The translations under genes and the position numbers were made by a program. Below are positions 1 through 9,100 of a stretch of 64,000 bases of DNA, in pieces. Numbering within the stretch: the first letter of the stretch is position 1; each line of letters begins with the position of its first letter. The notes under the pieces were generated by a model. That model was given only the letters and a program-made list of their open reading frames with translations, had not been told where the DNA came from and searched no databases. This DNA comes from CAVPXC01 sp963709505 (GTDB lineage Bacteria > Chloroflexota > Anaerolineae > JAAEKA01), in assembly GCA_963709505.1 (NCBI GenBank), contig CAVPXC010000030.1, forward strand, positions 8,434 to 72,433. The letters are read 5' to 3'.

Positions 1-2
1 TC

Positions 3-707
3 AGCTTCAACATTGTGTACTTGATCGCCGTCTGGGGCATCGTCATCGCCATGACGCTGCAAAAGGATCGGGTTGCGCCCGAAAACCGGCGCGTGGCCGA
101 TCTGGGACGGTACGCGTTTGCCCTACTTGCCCTGGGCGACACCGGCCACGTTGGCTTCCGGGTTTGGGCGTATGCTTCGGGTGGGCTCGAAAGCACGATC
201 ACCCTCTTGGGCCGGGAAGTCGGACTGGTTGGGCTGGGCGCGTTGGCAACAGCCATCACCGTGACGCTTTTCTATGTTTTGATGATCATGATGTGGCACG
301 CGCGCTTCGGCAAGCCGTACGGCTGGTTCGGCTACCTCCTGTTCGCCGCAGCCATCGTGCGCTTCGTTCTTATGATCCCCGCTGTCAACCAGTGGAATAG
401 CGTCGTGCCCCCGCAGCCTTGGTCGATTGTCCGCAATCTGCCGTTGATGGTTATGGGCCTGGGTGTAGCTTATCTGATCCTGCGCGACTCAATCCGAACC
501 CATGATCGGACCTTTACCTGGGTCGGCGCGATGATTGTCGTGTCTTATGCCATGTATCTGCCGGTTATTCTCTTCGTCCAGGCGGTTCCGATGATCGGCA
601 TGCTGATGATCCCTAAGACGCTGGCGTATCTGGCGATTGCTATCATTCTGTACCAGAGCTTGTACAGCCGGCGGGCGTTGCCAGCAAAGGCGCCGCTGGG
701 CGTGTGA
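3..707 (+). CDS. polytopic membrane protein, 5' end outside window
   Basis: The reading frame is open from base 3, so the true start probably lies upstream; the first possible start inside is a GTG at 15. The product has about seven hydrophobic stretches, for example around residues 70-95, 140-157, 168-190 and 200-217 counted from the GTG, joined by short loops. It is therefore an integral membrane protein. No catalytic motif or family is recognisable. The last 65 bases overlap the 3' end of the convergent acyltransferase gene. The function is unknown. Confidence 0.6.
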   Translation, partial: SFNIVYLIAVWGIVIAMTLQKDRVAPENRRVADLGRYAFALLALGDTGHVGFRVWAYASGGLESTITLLGREVGLVGLGALATAITVTLFYVLMIMMWHARFGKPYGWFGYLLFAAAIVRFVLMIPAVNQWNSVVPPQPWSIVRNLPLMVMGLGVAYLILRDSIRTHDRTFTWVGAMIVVSYAMYLPVILFVQAVPMIGMLMIPKTLAYLAIAIILYQSLYSRRALPAKAPLGV

Positions 708-1494
708 TTCTCATCCCACCGACTTCCGTCGGCACGCCCCGTGCTCTGATCTTCGTCAGCGCCGTGCCGACGGTTTCGCGCGCTTCGTAGGCGAGCTGCT
801 GAGGGCTGTCGCTTTTGTGGGGATACACGATGTCGAGGGGGAGCAGCCACACGCTGCTGGTGGGTCTAAGCACGATGCGCTTGACGGTCGTCATCAAGGC
901 TTCTTTGCCGCTATGCCAAGTCATGGCATCGGTCTGCTCGTAGTGGATCGCGCATAGCAAATAGGGCATCTCGATCTCGGACGCGATCTCGAACACGCCG
1001 TAGCGAAAGGGGAGCAGGGTATCCAGCGGGTTACGCGTGCCCTCGGGGAAGACGACAATCGGCGGGTACTGTTTGGCGCTGATACTGTCGGCTACCGCCT
1101 GGCGCACGGTGGCACGGTCTGTCTTGTCCTCGCGATCGACGAACTGCGTGCCCGTGGCAGCCGCGATCCAGCCGATGAAGGGCCACTTCTTGACCTCCGC
1201 TTTGGAGATGAAGCGCATCGGTAACAAATAGGCCATGACCAGCGTGTCGAAGAACGAGACGTGGTTGGAGAAGACAAAGCCCCGGTGTTGGACGATGGTT
1301 TGCGGATCCGGGCACCTGAATCGCAGCCCAAGCGCGGGCATCAGCAGCCTGACGCCAATCGAGAAGCACCAAGCCGACAGCCGCACGCCGCGGATCTCCA
1401 CCGGCAGCCAGGCAAGCAGCACGACCAGAAGGCTAGCCACCAGGATGATCATGCCGCTTGCCACAATACGAAAACCACCGCGTAGTAGTGCCAT
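643..1494 (-). CDS. 1-acyl-sn-glycerol-3-phosphate acyltransferase-like protein (PlsC family)
   Basis: The 283-residue product has an N-terminal hydrophobic helix (about residues 12-33). It carries the two hallmark PlsC motifs: NHVSFFD (NHxxxxD, catalytic His/Asp) near residue 97 and FPEGTR near residue 149, which binds the phosphate of the acceptor. Members of this family move an acyl chain to lysophosphatidate or a related lysolipid at the inner membrane face. The gene follows the alpha/beta hydrolase after a gap of only three bases on the same strand, so the two are probably cotranscribed. The acceptor and acyl donor cannot be read from the sequence. Confidence 0.85.
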   Translation of the reverse strand: MALLRGGFRIVASGMIILVASLLVVLLAWLPVEIRGVRLSAWCFSIGVRLLMPALGLRFRCPDPQTIVQHRGFVFSNHVSFFDTLVMAYLLPMRFISKAEVKKWPFIGWIAAATGTQFVDREDKTDRATVRQAVADSISAKQYPPIVVFPEGTRNPLDTLLPFRYGVFEIASEIEMPYLLCAIHYEQTDAMTWHSGKEALMTTVKRIVLRPTSSVWLLPLDIVYPHKSDSPQQLAYEARETVGTALTKIRARGVPTEVGGMRITRPAAPLLATPAGCTSSGTE

Positions 1495-1497
1495 GGG

Positions 1498-1989
1498 CTA
1501 TGTACCCAGCAGCTCGCGCCAATCGATCTGCGGCACGATCTCGTTCAGGTCGTGGCCGGCGTCGACGACGTGGAAGGTAAGGGTTGGAAAGAGCTGCCCG
1601 GCCAGCGCCCGGGTGGGCTCAAGGGGTACGATCTCGTCGCGGCTGCCATGATAGACGGTCACGGGAATCGCAAGGGGGAGCGCCTTGAGCGGCACCTGGT
1701 CCAGGTCGAGAAAGGGCAGGGCAGGCGCCAGCAGAACCAACCTGTCTACTTGCGCCGGATGCTGGCAGGCAAACACCGCGGCCATCAGCCCGCCCAAGCT
1801 GGAGCCAATCAGCATCCAGCCGGCCGTGTCGCCGAGGATTTCCTGCAGCCGCGCCATCCGCTCCCAGACGTCGCCGGGAAAGTCGGGCGCGACCAGGTCG
1901 GGATAGAGGTTACGAAGGAAAATCGGTTTGAATCCCCGGCTGCTGCCGGCCAGGCCGTGGATGAAGAGGAGGCGGGAAGAAGCGGTCAT
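1498..1989 (-). CDS. small alpha/beta hydrolase (YqiA/UPF0227-like)
   Basis: The 163-residue protein opens with an LLFIHGLAGSS oxyanion-loop motif. It has a nucleophile elbow GSSLGG near residue 63, an Asp in HGSRDEIVP near residue 118 and a His in AGHDLN near residue 144, which completes a Ser-Asp-His triad. The length and the short cap fit small esterases of the YqiA type; the substrate is unknown. A good sigma70-like promoter (TTGAAC, 16 bases, TATAAT) lies 42-69 bases upstream, and plsC follows directly. A decayed second copy of the 5' half lies at about 3296-3528. Confidence 0.8.
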   Translation of the reverse strand: MTASSRLLFIHGLAGSSRGFKPIFLRNLYPDLVAPDFPGDVWERMARLQEILGDTAGWMLIGSSLGGLMAAVFACQHPAQVDRLVLLAPALPFLDLDQVPLKALPLAIPVTVYHGSRDEIVPLEPTRALAGQLFPTLTFHVVDAGHDLNEIVPQIDWRELLGT

Positions 1990-2030
1990 GCGTGGTTTGT
2001 CTCGTTTGTGCGTGGCAATAGTCCACCCGG

Positions 2031-2058
2031 ATTATATCCGAATATGCGAAGAGTTCAA
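2031..2058 (-). promoter_or_regulatory. sigma70-type promoter of the hydrolase-plsC operon
   Basis: On the minus strand TTGAAC (2058-2053) is separated by 16 bases from a perfect TATAAT (2036-2031). The start codon at 1989 follows about 40 bases later. An identical hexamer pair with the same spacing occurs at 3204-3177, upstream of the TA operon. Confidence 0.6.
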
Positions 2059-2132
2059 CTGAACGCGGCCCTGCCCGAACGCTCGAGCCGGCGGCCCTCC
2101 ACGATTGCCGCACGAGAACATGAATACCGAGA

Positions 2133-2537
2133 TCAGCCCGGTAAGTATAACCGTTGGACACCGCGGTAGACTTCGAGATCCAGCATGACCTCTGCAAGTC
2201 TGAGGGCGCAAGCCCGGCAATAGATTGGATCACTGAGCACGCGGCGGAGATTGCTGATCGTCAGCACAGGGAGGCTGTTGGATGTGCTCAAGCGTCGGAT
2301 CGTGCTTTCCAGCGACCGCTCGCCATCGCTGGTCTTGCGATTGCCGGTCAGCAGGACGAAACCATGATCCTGGCAGTGATGCCAGACAACGACGTCTTCG
2401 GCATCGGTCGAGAGTCCGACATCGACGAAGAAGCGCAGTTCCAATGGGATCAGCTTGATGTATCCCCCGGCGTCAAGCGTGCGAAAGATGGCCCGCGCCT
2501 GCCCCTCGCAGTTGTAGTCACTGAGAACTGTCTGCAT
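2133..2537 (-). CDS. PIN-like (Mut7-C/DUF5615-like) putative toxin
   Basis: This 134-residue protein begins MQTVLSDYNCEG, with an early Asp as in PIN-like nucleases. It has LLTGNRKTSDGERSLE in the middle, similar to the second acidic/NR motif of DUF5615-type PIN-like proteins. It resembles the stand-alone PIN-like proteins common in cyanobacteria and Chloroflexota that often sit next to DUF433 genes. The start overlaps the end of the upstream DUF433-like gene by 20 bases, so translation is coupled. By analogy it would be the RNase-type toxin of a type II system; no activity is shown for this subfamily. Confidence 0.6.
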   Translation of the reverse strand: MQTVLSDYNCEGQARAIFRTLDAGGYIKLIPLELRFFVDVGLSTDAEDVVVWHHCQDHGFVLLTGNRKTSDGERSLESTIRRLSTSNSLPVLTISNLRRVLSDPIYCRACALRLAEVMLDLEVYRGVQRLYLPG

Positions 2538-2943
2538 CGACCGCGACCTTGTACCCGCTGTCGGAGCGTTCTCGCAGGACGCGCAGGGCCGCCCGCTGTG
2601 AGGTCATGGGCAGGGTGGCTACATACGCATCAGCCTCTGCGGCCTGGCGGCGATAGAACGCCTCCCGTTCCGCCAACTGCTGCCTGATGCGCGCCAGTTG
2701 CGGCTCCAGCTCGACGCGATGCTGGGCGATGTAGACCAGCGCGGTCTGAACTTGCATGGGCGACAAGTTGAACGTCAGGCCGATCTCATACTGGGAGTTG
2801 CCTGCGTCGTGAGCGTCCATCACGTCGAACACGCTGACGCGGCTTTCGCTGATCAGCGGCCCCATGTCGGTCTCGATGATCGTGTATCGCCGCCCGTTGG
2901 ACTCGGCGCCCTTTGTCTTGGCAGTCATTGCATCACGCTCCAC
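2518..2943 (-). CDS. DUF433-like putative antitoxin
   Basis: The 141-residue protein contains SRVSVFDVMDAHDAG followed by a short helix-turn-helix-like stretch (YEIGLTFNLSPMQVQTAL). This matches the DUF433 pattern in which a small winged/HTH domain is the DNA-binding antitoxin. The C-terminal half (about residues 75-140) is a charged, coiled-coil-like tail not present in the short DUF433 proteins, for instance the one at 51.8 kb. The start could be the ATG at 2943 or the one at 2928. It precedes and overlaps the PIN-like gene in the usual antitoxin-toxin order. Confidence 0.6.
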   Translation of the reverse strand: MERDAMTAKTKGAESNGRRYTIIETDMGPLISESRVSVFDVMDAHDAGNSQYEIGLTFNLSPMQVQTALVYIAQHRVELEPQLARIRQQLAEREAFYRRQAAEADAYVATLPMTSQRAALRVLRERSDSGYKVAVDADSSQ

Positions 2944-2978
2944 GCTGTTCGTACGTAGACGAGTTGAACCTCTGGATC

Positions 2979-3007
2979 ATTATACCTGTCTGAAGTGGCG
3001 CCGTCCA
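2979..3007 (-). promoter_or_regulatory. promoter of the DUF433/PIN-like pair
   Basis: On the minus strand TGGACG is separated by 17 bases from a perfect TATAAT at 2984-2979, 36 bases upstream of the ATG at 2943. A second, stronger promoter-like pair (TTGAAC, 16 bases, TATAAT) lies at 3204-3177 and could also serve this operon. Confidence 0.5.
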
Positions 3008-3039
3008 ATGGCGCTGTGCGCCCCTTTCGCCACATCCCC

Positions 3040-3220
3040 GCCAAGACAGCGCTAACCCGCAGGTGTTCTCGTCCGGACGATCGAGCCGGCGGCCCTACGG
3101 ACTCGGGCGGGACCTGGTCTCGAGCGAAGTTCGATAGGGGATTTCGTCGCCGACTCTGTTGCTGTGGCCAACCTGGATTATACCCAGATACTTGGAGAGT
3201 TCAACTCAATACTCTGTAAA
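3040..3220. repeat. diverged copy of the hydrolase upstream region
   Basis: Segments of this stretch match 2010-2110: the GAGCCGGCGGCCCT block and the GGATTATA...GAGTTCAACT promoter block occur in both. With the pseudogene at 3296-3528 this shows that the hydrolase 5' region and its promoter were duplicated and then rearranged. No gene is visible between 2944 and 3295. Confidence 0.5.
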
Positions 3221-3230
3221 GTTAATCCTT

Positions 3231-3272
3231 GCGTAGTGTCACCCTGAGGCTCGGCGAAGGGTGACACTACGC
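3231..3272. repeat. 15-bp perfect inverted repeat
   Basis: GCGTAGTGTCACCCT is followed by a 12-base loop and its exact reverse complement. The loop GAGGCTCGGCGA and the GTCACCCTGAG start match the larger palindrome at 22414-22508, so both belong to one dispersed palindromic repeat type. A role as terminator is possible, but there is no T-tract. Confidence 0.7.
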
Positions 3273-3295
3273 AGAAATCTGGTTTACAGGGTACT

Positions 3296-3528
3296 CAATG
3301 TCGGGATGCTTGCAGGCAAAGACCGCGGCCATCAGCCCGCCCATGCTGGAACCGACCTTGGTCCAGCCGGCCGTGTCGCCTAGGATCTCTTGCAGCCGCG
3401 CCGTCCGCTCCTAGACATCGCCGTGAAAATCGGGTGCGACCAGGTCGGGGTAGAAGCTGCAGAGAAAAGTTGGCTTGAAGCCCTGGCTGCTCCCGGCCAG
3501 GCCGTGGATGAATAGGCGCTTGGGGCAT
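3296..3528 (-). pseudogene. decayed 5' half of the alpha/beta hydrolase
   Basis: The minus strand aligns along its length with residues 7-80 of the intact hydrolase at 1498-1989. In the correct frame it reads LFIHGLAGSSQGFKP, then PDLVAPDF, then GDV followed by a TAG where the intact gene has a Trp codon, then the nucleophile region GSSMGG. The start region is out of frame and the copy ends abruptly near 3296, before the Asp/His part of the triad. It cannot make a functional enzyme. Confidence 0.75.
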
Positions 3529-3537
3529 AGATCGCTT

Positions 3538-5469
3538 CTATTTGATCGCGTCAACGCTGCTGATGTCCACCCGGCGCCACCTGAAAATCAATCTTTCGAC
3601 CAACGCGTCGATGGCTTCTTGTGGAGGTAGTTTGTCTGCGGGCGCTTCTGCGCCGAGAGCGACCAGCGCCTCAAGATCGGGATAGGGCAGCGCCCGTAGA
3701 TCCGTCGTGTTGACCTGGGTGTGTCCATTGAACAAGCGAAAAAACTTGTCAATGACGGTAGAGTTAAGATACAGCGCCAGACCCCAAGCCAGTGCCGGGG
3801 AAAGACCTTTTCCTTGCGCATGAAATACATTGAGATGGTTCTCGAAGCCAACCCGGTCAGCGACTACACGTGTTGGGTCATAAACTGCAGCGAAGATCCG
3901 CCGCCTTTCTTCCTTCGACGAGAACCGGCGTGTCAACGTGTAGTAGCCCTGCGGCATTAGCCATTTTCGCGTTTCGATGTCGTCGTCAATTGCGTTGGGT
4001 TTTCTGCCGTTCGTTCTTGGCCACACCACATAGCCGTCTTGGACGTGCGCCGGGTAGATCAATGGAACCGAGGCCGGCTCCTGTGTCTGGTGGATATGGG
4101 CCTTGAGTTTGAAATCCACTACCGGTCCTGTGGATACCGTAATACCCAGATCGCGCAGCGAATGTCCAAGCCCCTTTACTCTTTGAGCGATCTCGGTGTC
4201 TTCCAGGGTCGTTGGAATATGAATGATTTGACTTGGATCGCTAGGATGGACTACCTCAGAGAATCGCACTGAACGGGTTTCAACGGAATCCAGTGCCAGG
4301 GCATGGCTCGACGAGAGCTGCACATCGCCTTGTTGAGGAGCTTTGACGGCGCTGAAGATAACATTCTCCTGTAGGACTTCGTCGTCTTTGAAGGCAGCAT
4401 CGCGAGCCCCGAAGGTGTGGATGTGATGAAGTGCCATGTTCGCCAGGAGAAGTCTTCGAAACGGGAGGAAATAAGGCCCATTGCAAAAGCTGCGCGGTGT
4501 GATGGCAACCAACTCACCGGCTGGCGCCAACAACTGAACAGCTAGCGCTACAAAGGCAGCATAGAGATTCGTGGCTTCGATACCGATGCTCCGCAGAAGC
4601 AGTCTGTGAGCTGATTGGCTGTTGATTTTTTTGTAAGGTGGATTGGCGATGACGTGCGTAAACGATAAAGGCTTGCTGAAAAGCCCGCCAGCCAAAGCCT
4701 CTGTGGCATGCTCGATAAAGTCAAACGGCAGGATCTCATAGGTTAGTTCGATATCCTGCGCTCTTGCCAGTACGGCGCACTCTTCGAGTGTTGTCCGAAG
4801 CGAGGCTGCCAGACCAGGATCGATTTCGTAGGCTGTAACAGAAACATGCTTGGGAGGGGTCTGCTCGTGACAGGCGCGCTGCACAAAAGCAGCGGTGAGC
4901 GATCCTACACCAGCCCCTGGGTCCAGTAAGCGAATCTCCGACCTAGTCAGGGGTGAGAATAGTGACGCCATGAACTCAGCAATTGAGGCGGGCGTCAGGA
5001 ACTGCCCTAGTTGAGCTTTGTCCGACAGCGGGAGTAAGCGCGAAGCTTCCAATCTCCTTCGATCAACATCTGCAAGGATGAAGGCGCCCGTGTCGGGTTG
5101 AAGGTACACGGCCTCCATCGCGCCAGTGTCTCTCAGCGGCTTGATCCAATAGTCACGGCCTTCTCTGTCGAGTTTTGTGCCTCCCCGTTGAAGCGTACCG
5201 ATATGGGCGGCAATGTGCTGCGTAGATGCGCCATCGCAAAATCTGGTTTCAGGTCGTGCGGCGCGGAATAGACTGGGGGTAATGTTATCCAACAAAGCAA
5301 AGACCGCATCGACCATATCGTCTGACTCGCGGTCCATTGCGCGGAGGGTTGCCCTAATCCGGTCCTTTGTTACTCCCTGAAGCTGATCCGGTAGGCCGGT
5401 GTCTCGTATCTGAGCGATACTGGTTTGAAGGGACACGATGAGTCGATCCTCGTCCGAAAGGGTTGGCAA
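3538..5469 (-). CDS. Eco57I/BsuBI-type N6-adenine DNA methyltransferase, apparently orphan
   Basis: The 643-residue protein has a SAM-binding motif I (LDPGAGVGSLTAAF) near residue 184 and the N6-adenine catalytic motif ANPPYKK near residue 279, preceded by LGQFLTPASIAEFM. This order is typical of gamma-class Eco57I/PstI-type modification methylases. The C-terminal third (about 400-643) resembles the target-recognition part, and the length is normal. The partner endonuclease that usually sits beside such genes is not visible here: downstream is the hydrolase pseudogene and upstream is doxX. It may be a regulatory or self-protecting solitary methylase. The recognition site cannot be predicted. 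Confidence 0.8.
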   Translation of the reverse strand: MPTLSDEDRLIVSLQTSIAQIRDTGLPDQLQGVTKDRIRATLRAMDRESDDMVDAVFALLDNITPSLFRAARPETRFCDGASTQHIAAHIGTLQRGGTKLDREGRDYWIKPLRDTGAMEAVYLQPDTGAFILADVDRRRLEASRLLPLSDKAQLGQFLTPASIAEFMASLFSPLTRSEIRLLDPGAGVGSLTAAFVQRACHEQTPPKHVSVTAYEIDPGLAASLRTTLEECAVLARAQDIELTYEILPFDFIEHATEALAGGLFSKPLSFTHVIANPPYKKINSQSAHRLLLRSIGIEATNLYAAFVALAVQLLAPAGELVAITPRSFCNGPYFLPFRRLLLANMALHHIHTFGARDAAFKDDEVLQENVIFSAVKAPQQGDVQLSSSHALALDSVETRSVRFSEVVHPSDPSQIIHIPTTLEDTEIAQRVKGLGHSLRDLGITVSTGPVVDFKLKAHIHQTQEPASVPLIYPAHVQDGYVVWPRTNGRKPNAIDDDIETRKWLMPQGYYTLTRRFSSKEERRRIFAAVYDPTRVVADRVGFENHLNVFHAQGKGLSPALAWGLALYLNSTVIDKFFRLFNGHTQVNTTDLRALPYPDLEALVALGAEAPADKLPPQEAIDALVERLIFRWRRVDISSVDAIK

Positions 5470-5570
5470 GGTTCCAGAAGACGATAGCCCACGGGATTAT
5501 AGGTCAGTTCAGTCAGCATGTCAATCGAGGTTTGAACAGCCAGTGCCCACGCCGGGGAGAAGCAACGAGT

Positions 5571-6071
5571 TTACGGATCTGCCACCAGCCGGCCGCCGCG
5601 CACCGTGGCGCCGATGACCAGGCCGGCGCTGACCAGCACCAGGTTCTTGATGATGTACTGCCCCTCCAGCGTCGGCACGATGGGCACAATCTGGAAAACC
5701 TGATCGGGGAAGAGGAGAATCGGCATGGCGGTGCCGACCATCTGAAAGGCCAACAGCAACAGCGTCAGCCGCATGGCCACGCCGGTGATCAGCCCCAGGC
5801 CGATCAGTGTCTCCAGCGTAGCAACCACGAAGGCGGCGGTCGCCGGCGGGATCAAGCCGAAGCTCAACCGGTTGATGGTGTTGGTCACCAGCTCTTCAGC
5901 CGGGCTGACACCGGGGAAGAACTTGAGGAAGCCGAACCAGAGGAAGACCAGGCCCAGGCTGATGCGCAGCAACAGGATGCCATAGCGGGCCATCCAGCGG
6001 GTCAGGCGCAAGTCGATCTGATCGAAGCGTGCGCGCCAACTCTCCTTGTGGTTTTCAGCGCTTGCAGACAT
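5571..6071 (-). CDS. DoxX family membrane protein
   Basis: I start the gene at the ATG at 6071 because AAGGAG lies eight bases upstream; the ATG at 6095 lacks such a site. The 166-residue product has four hydrophobic segments beginning RYGILLLRISLGLVFLWFG, which is the DoxX pattern (LRxxxGxxFxxxGxxK). DoxX-like proteins are small four-helix membrane proteins linked to quinone or thiosulfate:quinone chemistry and to redox stress. No partner subunit is nearby, so the role is open. It lies between the methylase and lhr, on the same strand as both. Confidence 0.8.
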   Translation of the reverse strand: MSASAENHKESWRARFDQIDLRLTRWMARYGILLLRISLGLVFLWFGFLKFFPGVSPAEELVTNTINRLSFGLIPPATAAFVVATLETLIGLGLITGVAMRLTLLLLAFQMVGTAMPILLFPDQVFQIVPIVPTLEGQYIIKNLVLVSAGLVIGATVRGGRLVADP

Positions 6072-6178
6072 GTGACACACTCCTTGGTTGCTCATAGCAG
6101 TCTGGTTACGTAGCTGATGGTACCTGAGTTGCGCTCTACATGCCGTAAGACCACCTACAGGTGAATCGTGACGCCCGG

Positions 6179-9100
6179 TTATCGCTGCCGCAGAGCGGCG
6201 TTGGCCGGCCGCTCCCACGCCATGCCGGGATACTCCCGATAGAACCCCACGGCCTCCAGCAGCGGCTGGCCGGGGCTTTCCAGCACGGGAGCGCCGTTCC
6301 AGGCGTGGACGATGAGGCGGCGCTCGAATGTGGCCAGGTGCTGCACCAGGGTTTGCAGCGCAGCCTGAACCACAGCCTCGGCGACGCCTTGCGCCGTGGT
6401 GATGCGGCTGCCGGTGTCCTCCGCCAACAACATGGGTAGTCCGCGCTGTTGCACCAACCACGTTGACGGAATCCGCGGAAACGTCAAGGCCTCGCCGTCA
6501 GCGGTCAGTGGTCCGCCGTCCTGCGCCAAACCATAGAGATTAGCCGGGTCACAGGCGTTGAGCACCACGACCGACGAATCGTCGCCGAGTGAGCGGACAG
6601 CCCGCAAGCGCTCCACAACCTCGGGCAAAGCAAATTGCACCCCCGGCAGACCCTGCACGAAGTAGCCTCGGCGCACTTCGCCGCGCATTTCCATCCGCTG
6701 GAGATACCGGTAGATTGGCTCCCAGTCCCAACTAGCTGTCCTCCGCCTCCAGGCTCGTGCGGGTGACCACGCCGTGCCGCGCCAGCAGCTGTCGCGCCTG
6801 GCGGGCGATCCGTTCGTCCGCCGGCAGCGGCTTGCCCAGGATGCCAAAGCGATGCACGAGCGTCCAACGGCCGGCCCAGGCCGCGGCCGGCGTCGCCTCG
6901 AGGCGCTTGCGCACCCGTTGCCGGGCGGCCTTGAGCTCGCTTTGACTGGGCCGGCTTCGCACTCGGGTCGGTCGGGCTCGGCTACCCAACCGTTGCGCCA
7001 GGTCGGCCTCCAGCGCGCTGTACGGCCGCTGCTCCGAGCCCTCTGGCGTTGGGTTGCCGCGGCGCACAAGGCTGCGCATGGACTCCAGGCTGTCGCCGGT
7101 GACAAGGCCGGACAGGATCAGCTCGACCAGCGCGGCCTCCGTGGCCTCGCTGCTGAGATCCAAGGCGCCCGCGATGTCGGCGAAAAAGACGGCGCCCTCG
7201 GACTGGAGGAAGCCAACAACGGCCTGGGCCTGGCGGCTCAGGCCGGATGGGTCGTCCGGCGCCGGGGATACAAAAGCGCTGCCCTCGCCGCGGAAGATGA
7301 AACGCACGCGTGCGCGCCGCGCATCGGCCTCGCCGGAGCCGATCCAAATGAGCTCGCCGCTGTGACACAGCGCGGCTGTCTCCTGTGGATCATAGCGGGC
7401 CAGCCGTAAAGGCAGGACATCGCGCTCCCAGACCTGGCCAGGCACCGGTAGAGCGCGCAGTTGCTGCAGCGCCTGCGTCAGTGCGCCAGATCCATTCAAC
7501 CGCTCGGCCGGGTGGATGTGCTGCCAGCGCGCCAGAAAGTCGGCATAGACGGCAAACGGCGCCGGCTGCACCTCCTGGCGCAGGATCGACAGCGTGCGGC
7601 GGTGGATCTGCTCGAGGGCGCGGCGGTCGAGGTATTCGGAAAGTGGAGGGTGGAGGGTGGAGGGTGAAGCGGGCGTAGTGAAGCGACCTTCGGCGAGGTC
7701 GCGGTCGGCGATTAAGCGTTCGAGCTCGGTTTGGAGCCAGTCAATCGGAAAGTCGTACCGCCGGCGGATGTCCTCGGTGGTCACCGGGCCGGCGTGGCGC
7801 AGGTAGCGCTCGAGGATGCGCTGGGCGGCGTCGGTAGATTGGTAGATTGGTAGATTGGTAAGGTGGTCCGGAAGAATCGGAAAAGTCGGAAGAGTCCGAA
7901 GAGTGGGAAGAAATGCCCTGCTATAATCCTCGGCGTATTCGGCGGCGATCCAGCGCTCTTCGATGCCGTGAGCCGTTGGAATGGCCTGCAGCACGATGCG
8001 GCGTTCGCCGGCCAAGCGACCGATCCAGCCCGATGGGTCGGCCACGCAGATGGCGGCAATCTCGGACGGCGACAGGTCGCCCATCTGCTGCAGGAGCACC
8101 GCGAGTTCCTCGGCGGTGCGAGCCTGGGCGGTAGGCGCGGTGTGTTGAAGGTGGCTGCGGATCTCGGCGACGGCCTCGGGCCTCAGCAGCTCATCCAGCG
8201 CGATATCCTTGAGCAGGTCCTGCAGCAGGTCACGCTGCATTGCCAGGGTTTGAAGCTGCCGCTCGGCCTTGGGTGCGTCCGATTCGTACAAGTAGATGCT
8301 GGTGAAATCCCACAGCAGGCTTTGCGCCACCGGCGACGGGGCGACCGACTCGACGGCGACCACTTCGATCTCGCCGGTCTGGATGCCCGCCAGCACTTCG
8401 TGCAAATGCGGCACGTCGAGTACGTCCTGCAGCACGTCGCGATAGGTCTCGGCGACGATGGGGAAATCCTGCATTTTGCGCACGATCTGCAGCAGGTCCC
8501 GGGCTCGCAGGCGCTGAAGCCAGAACGGGGTGCGCTTCCCGCCGCGCAGCGTTGGGAGCAACAGCGCGCGGGCCGCATTCTGGCGGAAGCGCGCGCCGAA
8601 GGCTGCCGAATTGGGTAGTTCGGCCAGGATCCTCTCGCGCTTCGCTCGGCGTCATCTCCGTCACGATATCCAACGGAAAATCAGCATCGGAAGCCGGGAA
8701 GCGCAGCAGGATGCCGTCGTCGTTGCTCTGCACCTCCACCTCGACACCTGTGCGCTCGCGCAGCGCGCTGGCCAATGCCAATCCCCATGGCCCGTTGACC
8801 CGCCCGCCGAAACACGAATGCACCACCATGCGCGGGTCGCCCAGTGCGTCGTCGAACACCTCGACGATCACCGACCGGTCCGATGAGATCGTGCCGACCG
8901 AGTCCAGCTGGCTGGCGACGTATGACAGGACGTGCCAGGCGGAGGCGTCGTCGAGCGCGTAGTCGTGTTTGAGCCAGGCGAGTAACCCGTAAACCGTAAA
9001 ACGTAACCCGGAAGGGGAGTTGTTGGGATGGGTCGGGTCGTCTAGCGCCGAACGCCATTGTTCTACGAGTAGGCTTAAGCTAGGCGCCGGTTCCTCCGAC

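Noticed and set aside
7913..8618. Plus-strand ORFs opposite lhr
   Set aside because: They are antisense to conserved Lhr segments and have no family signature.
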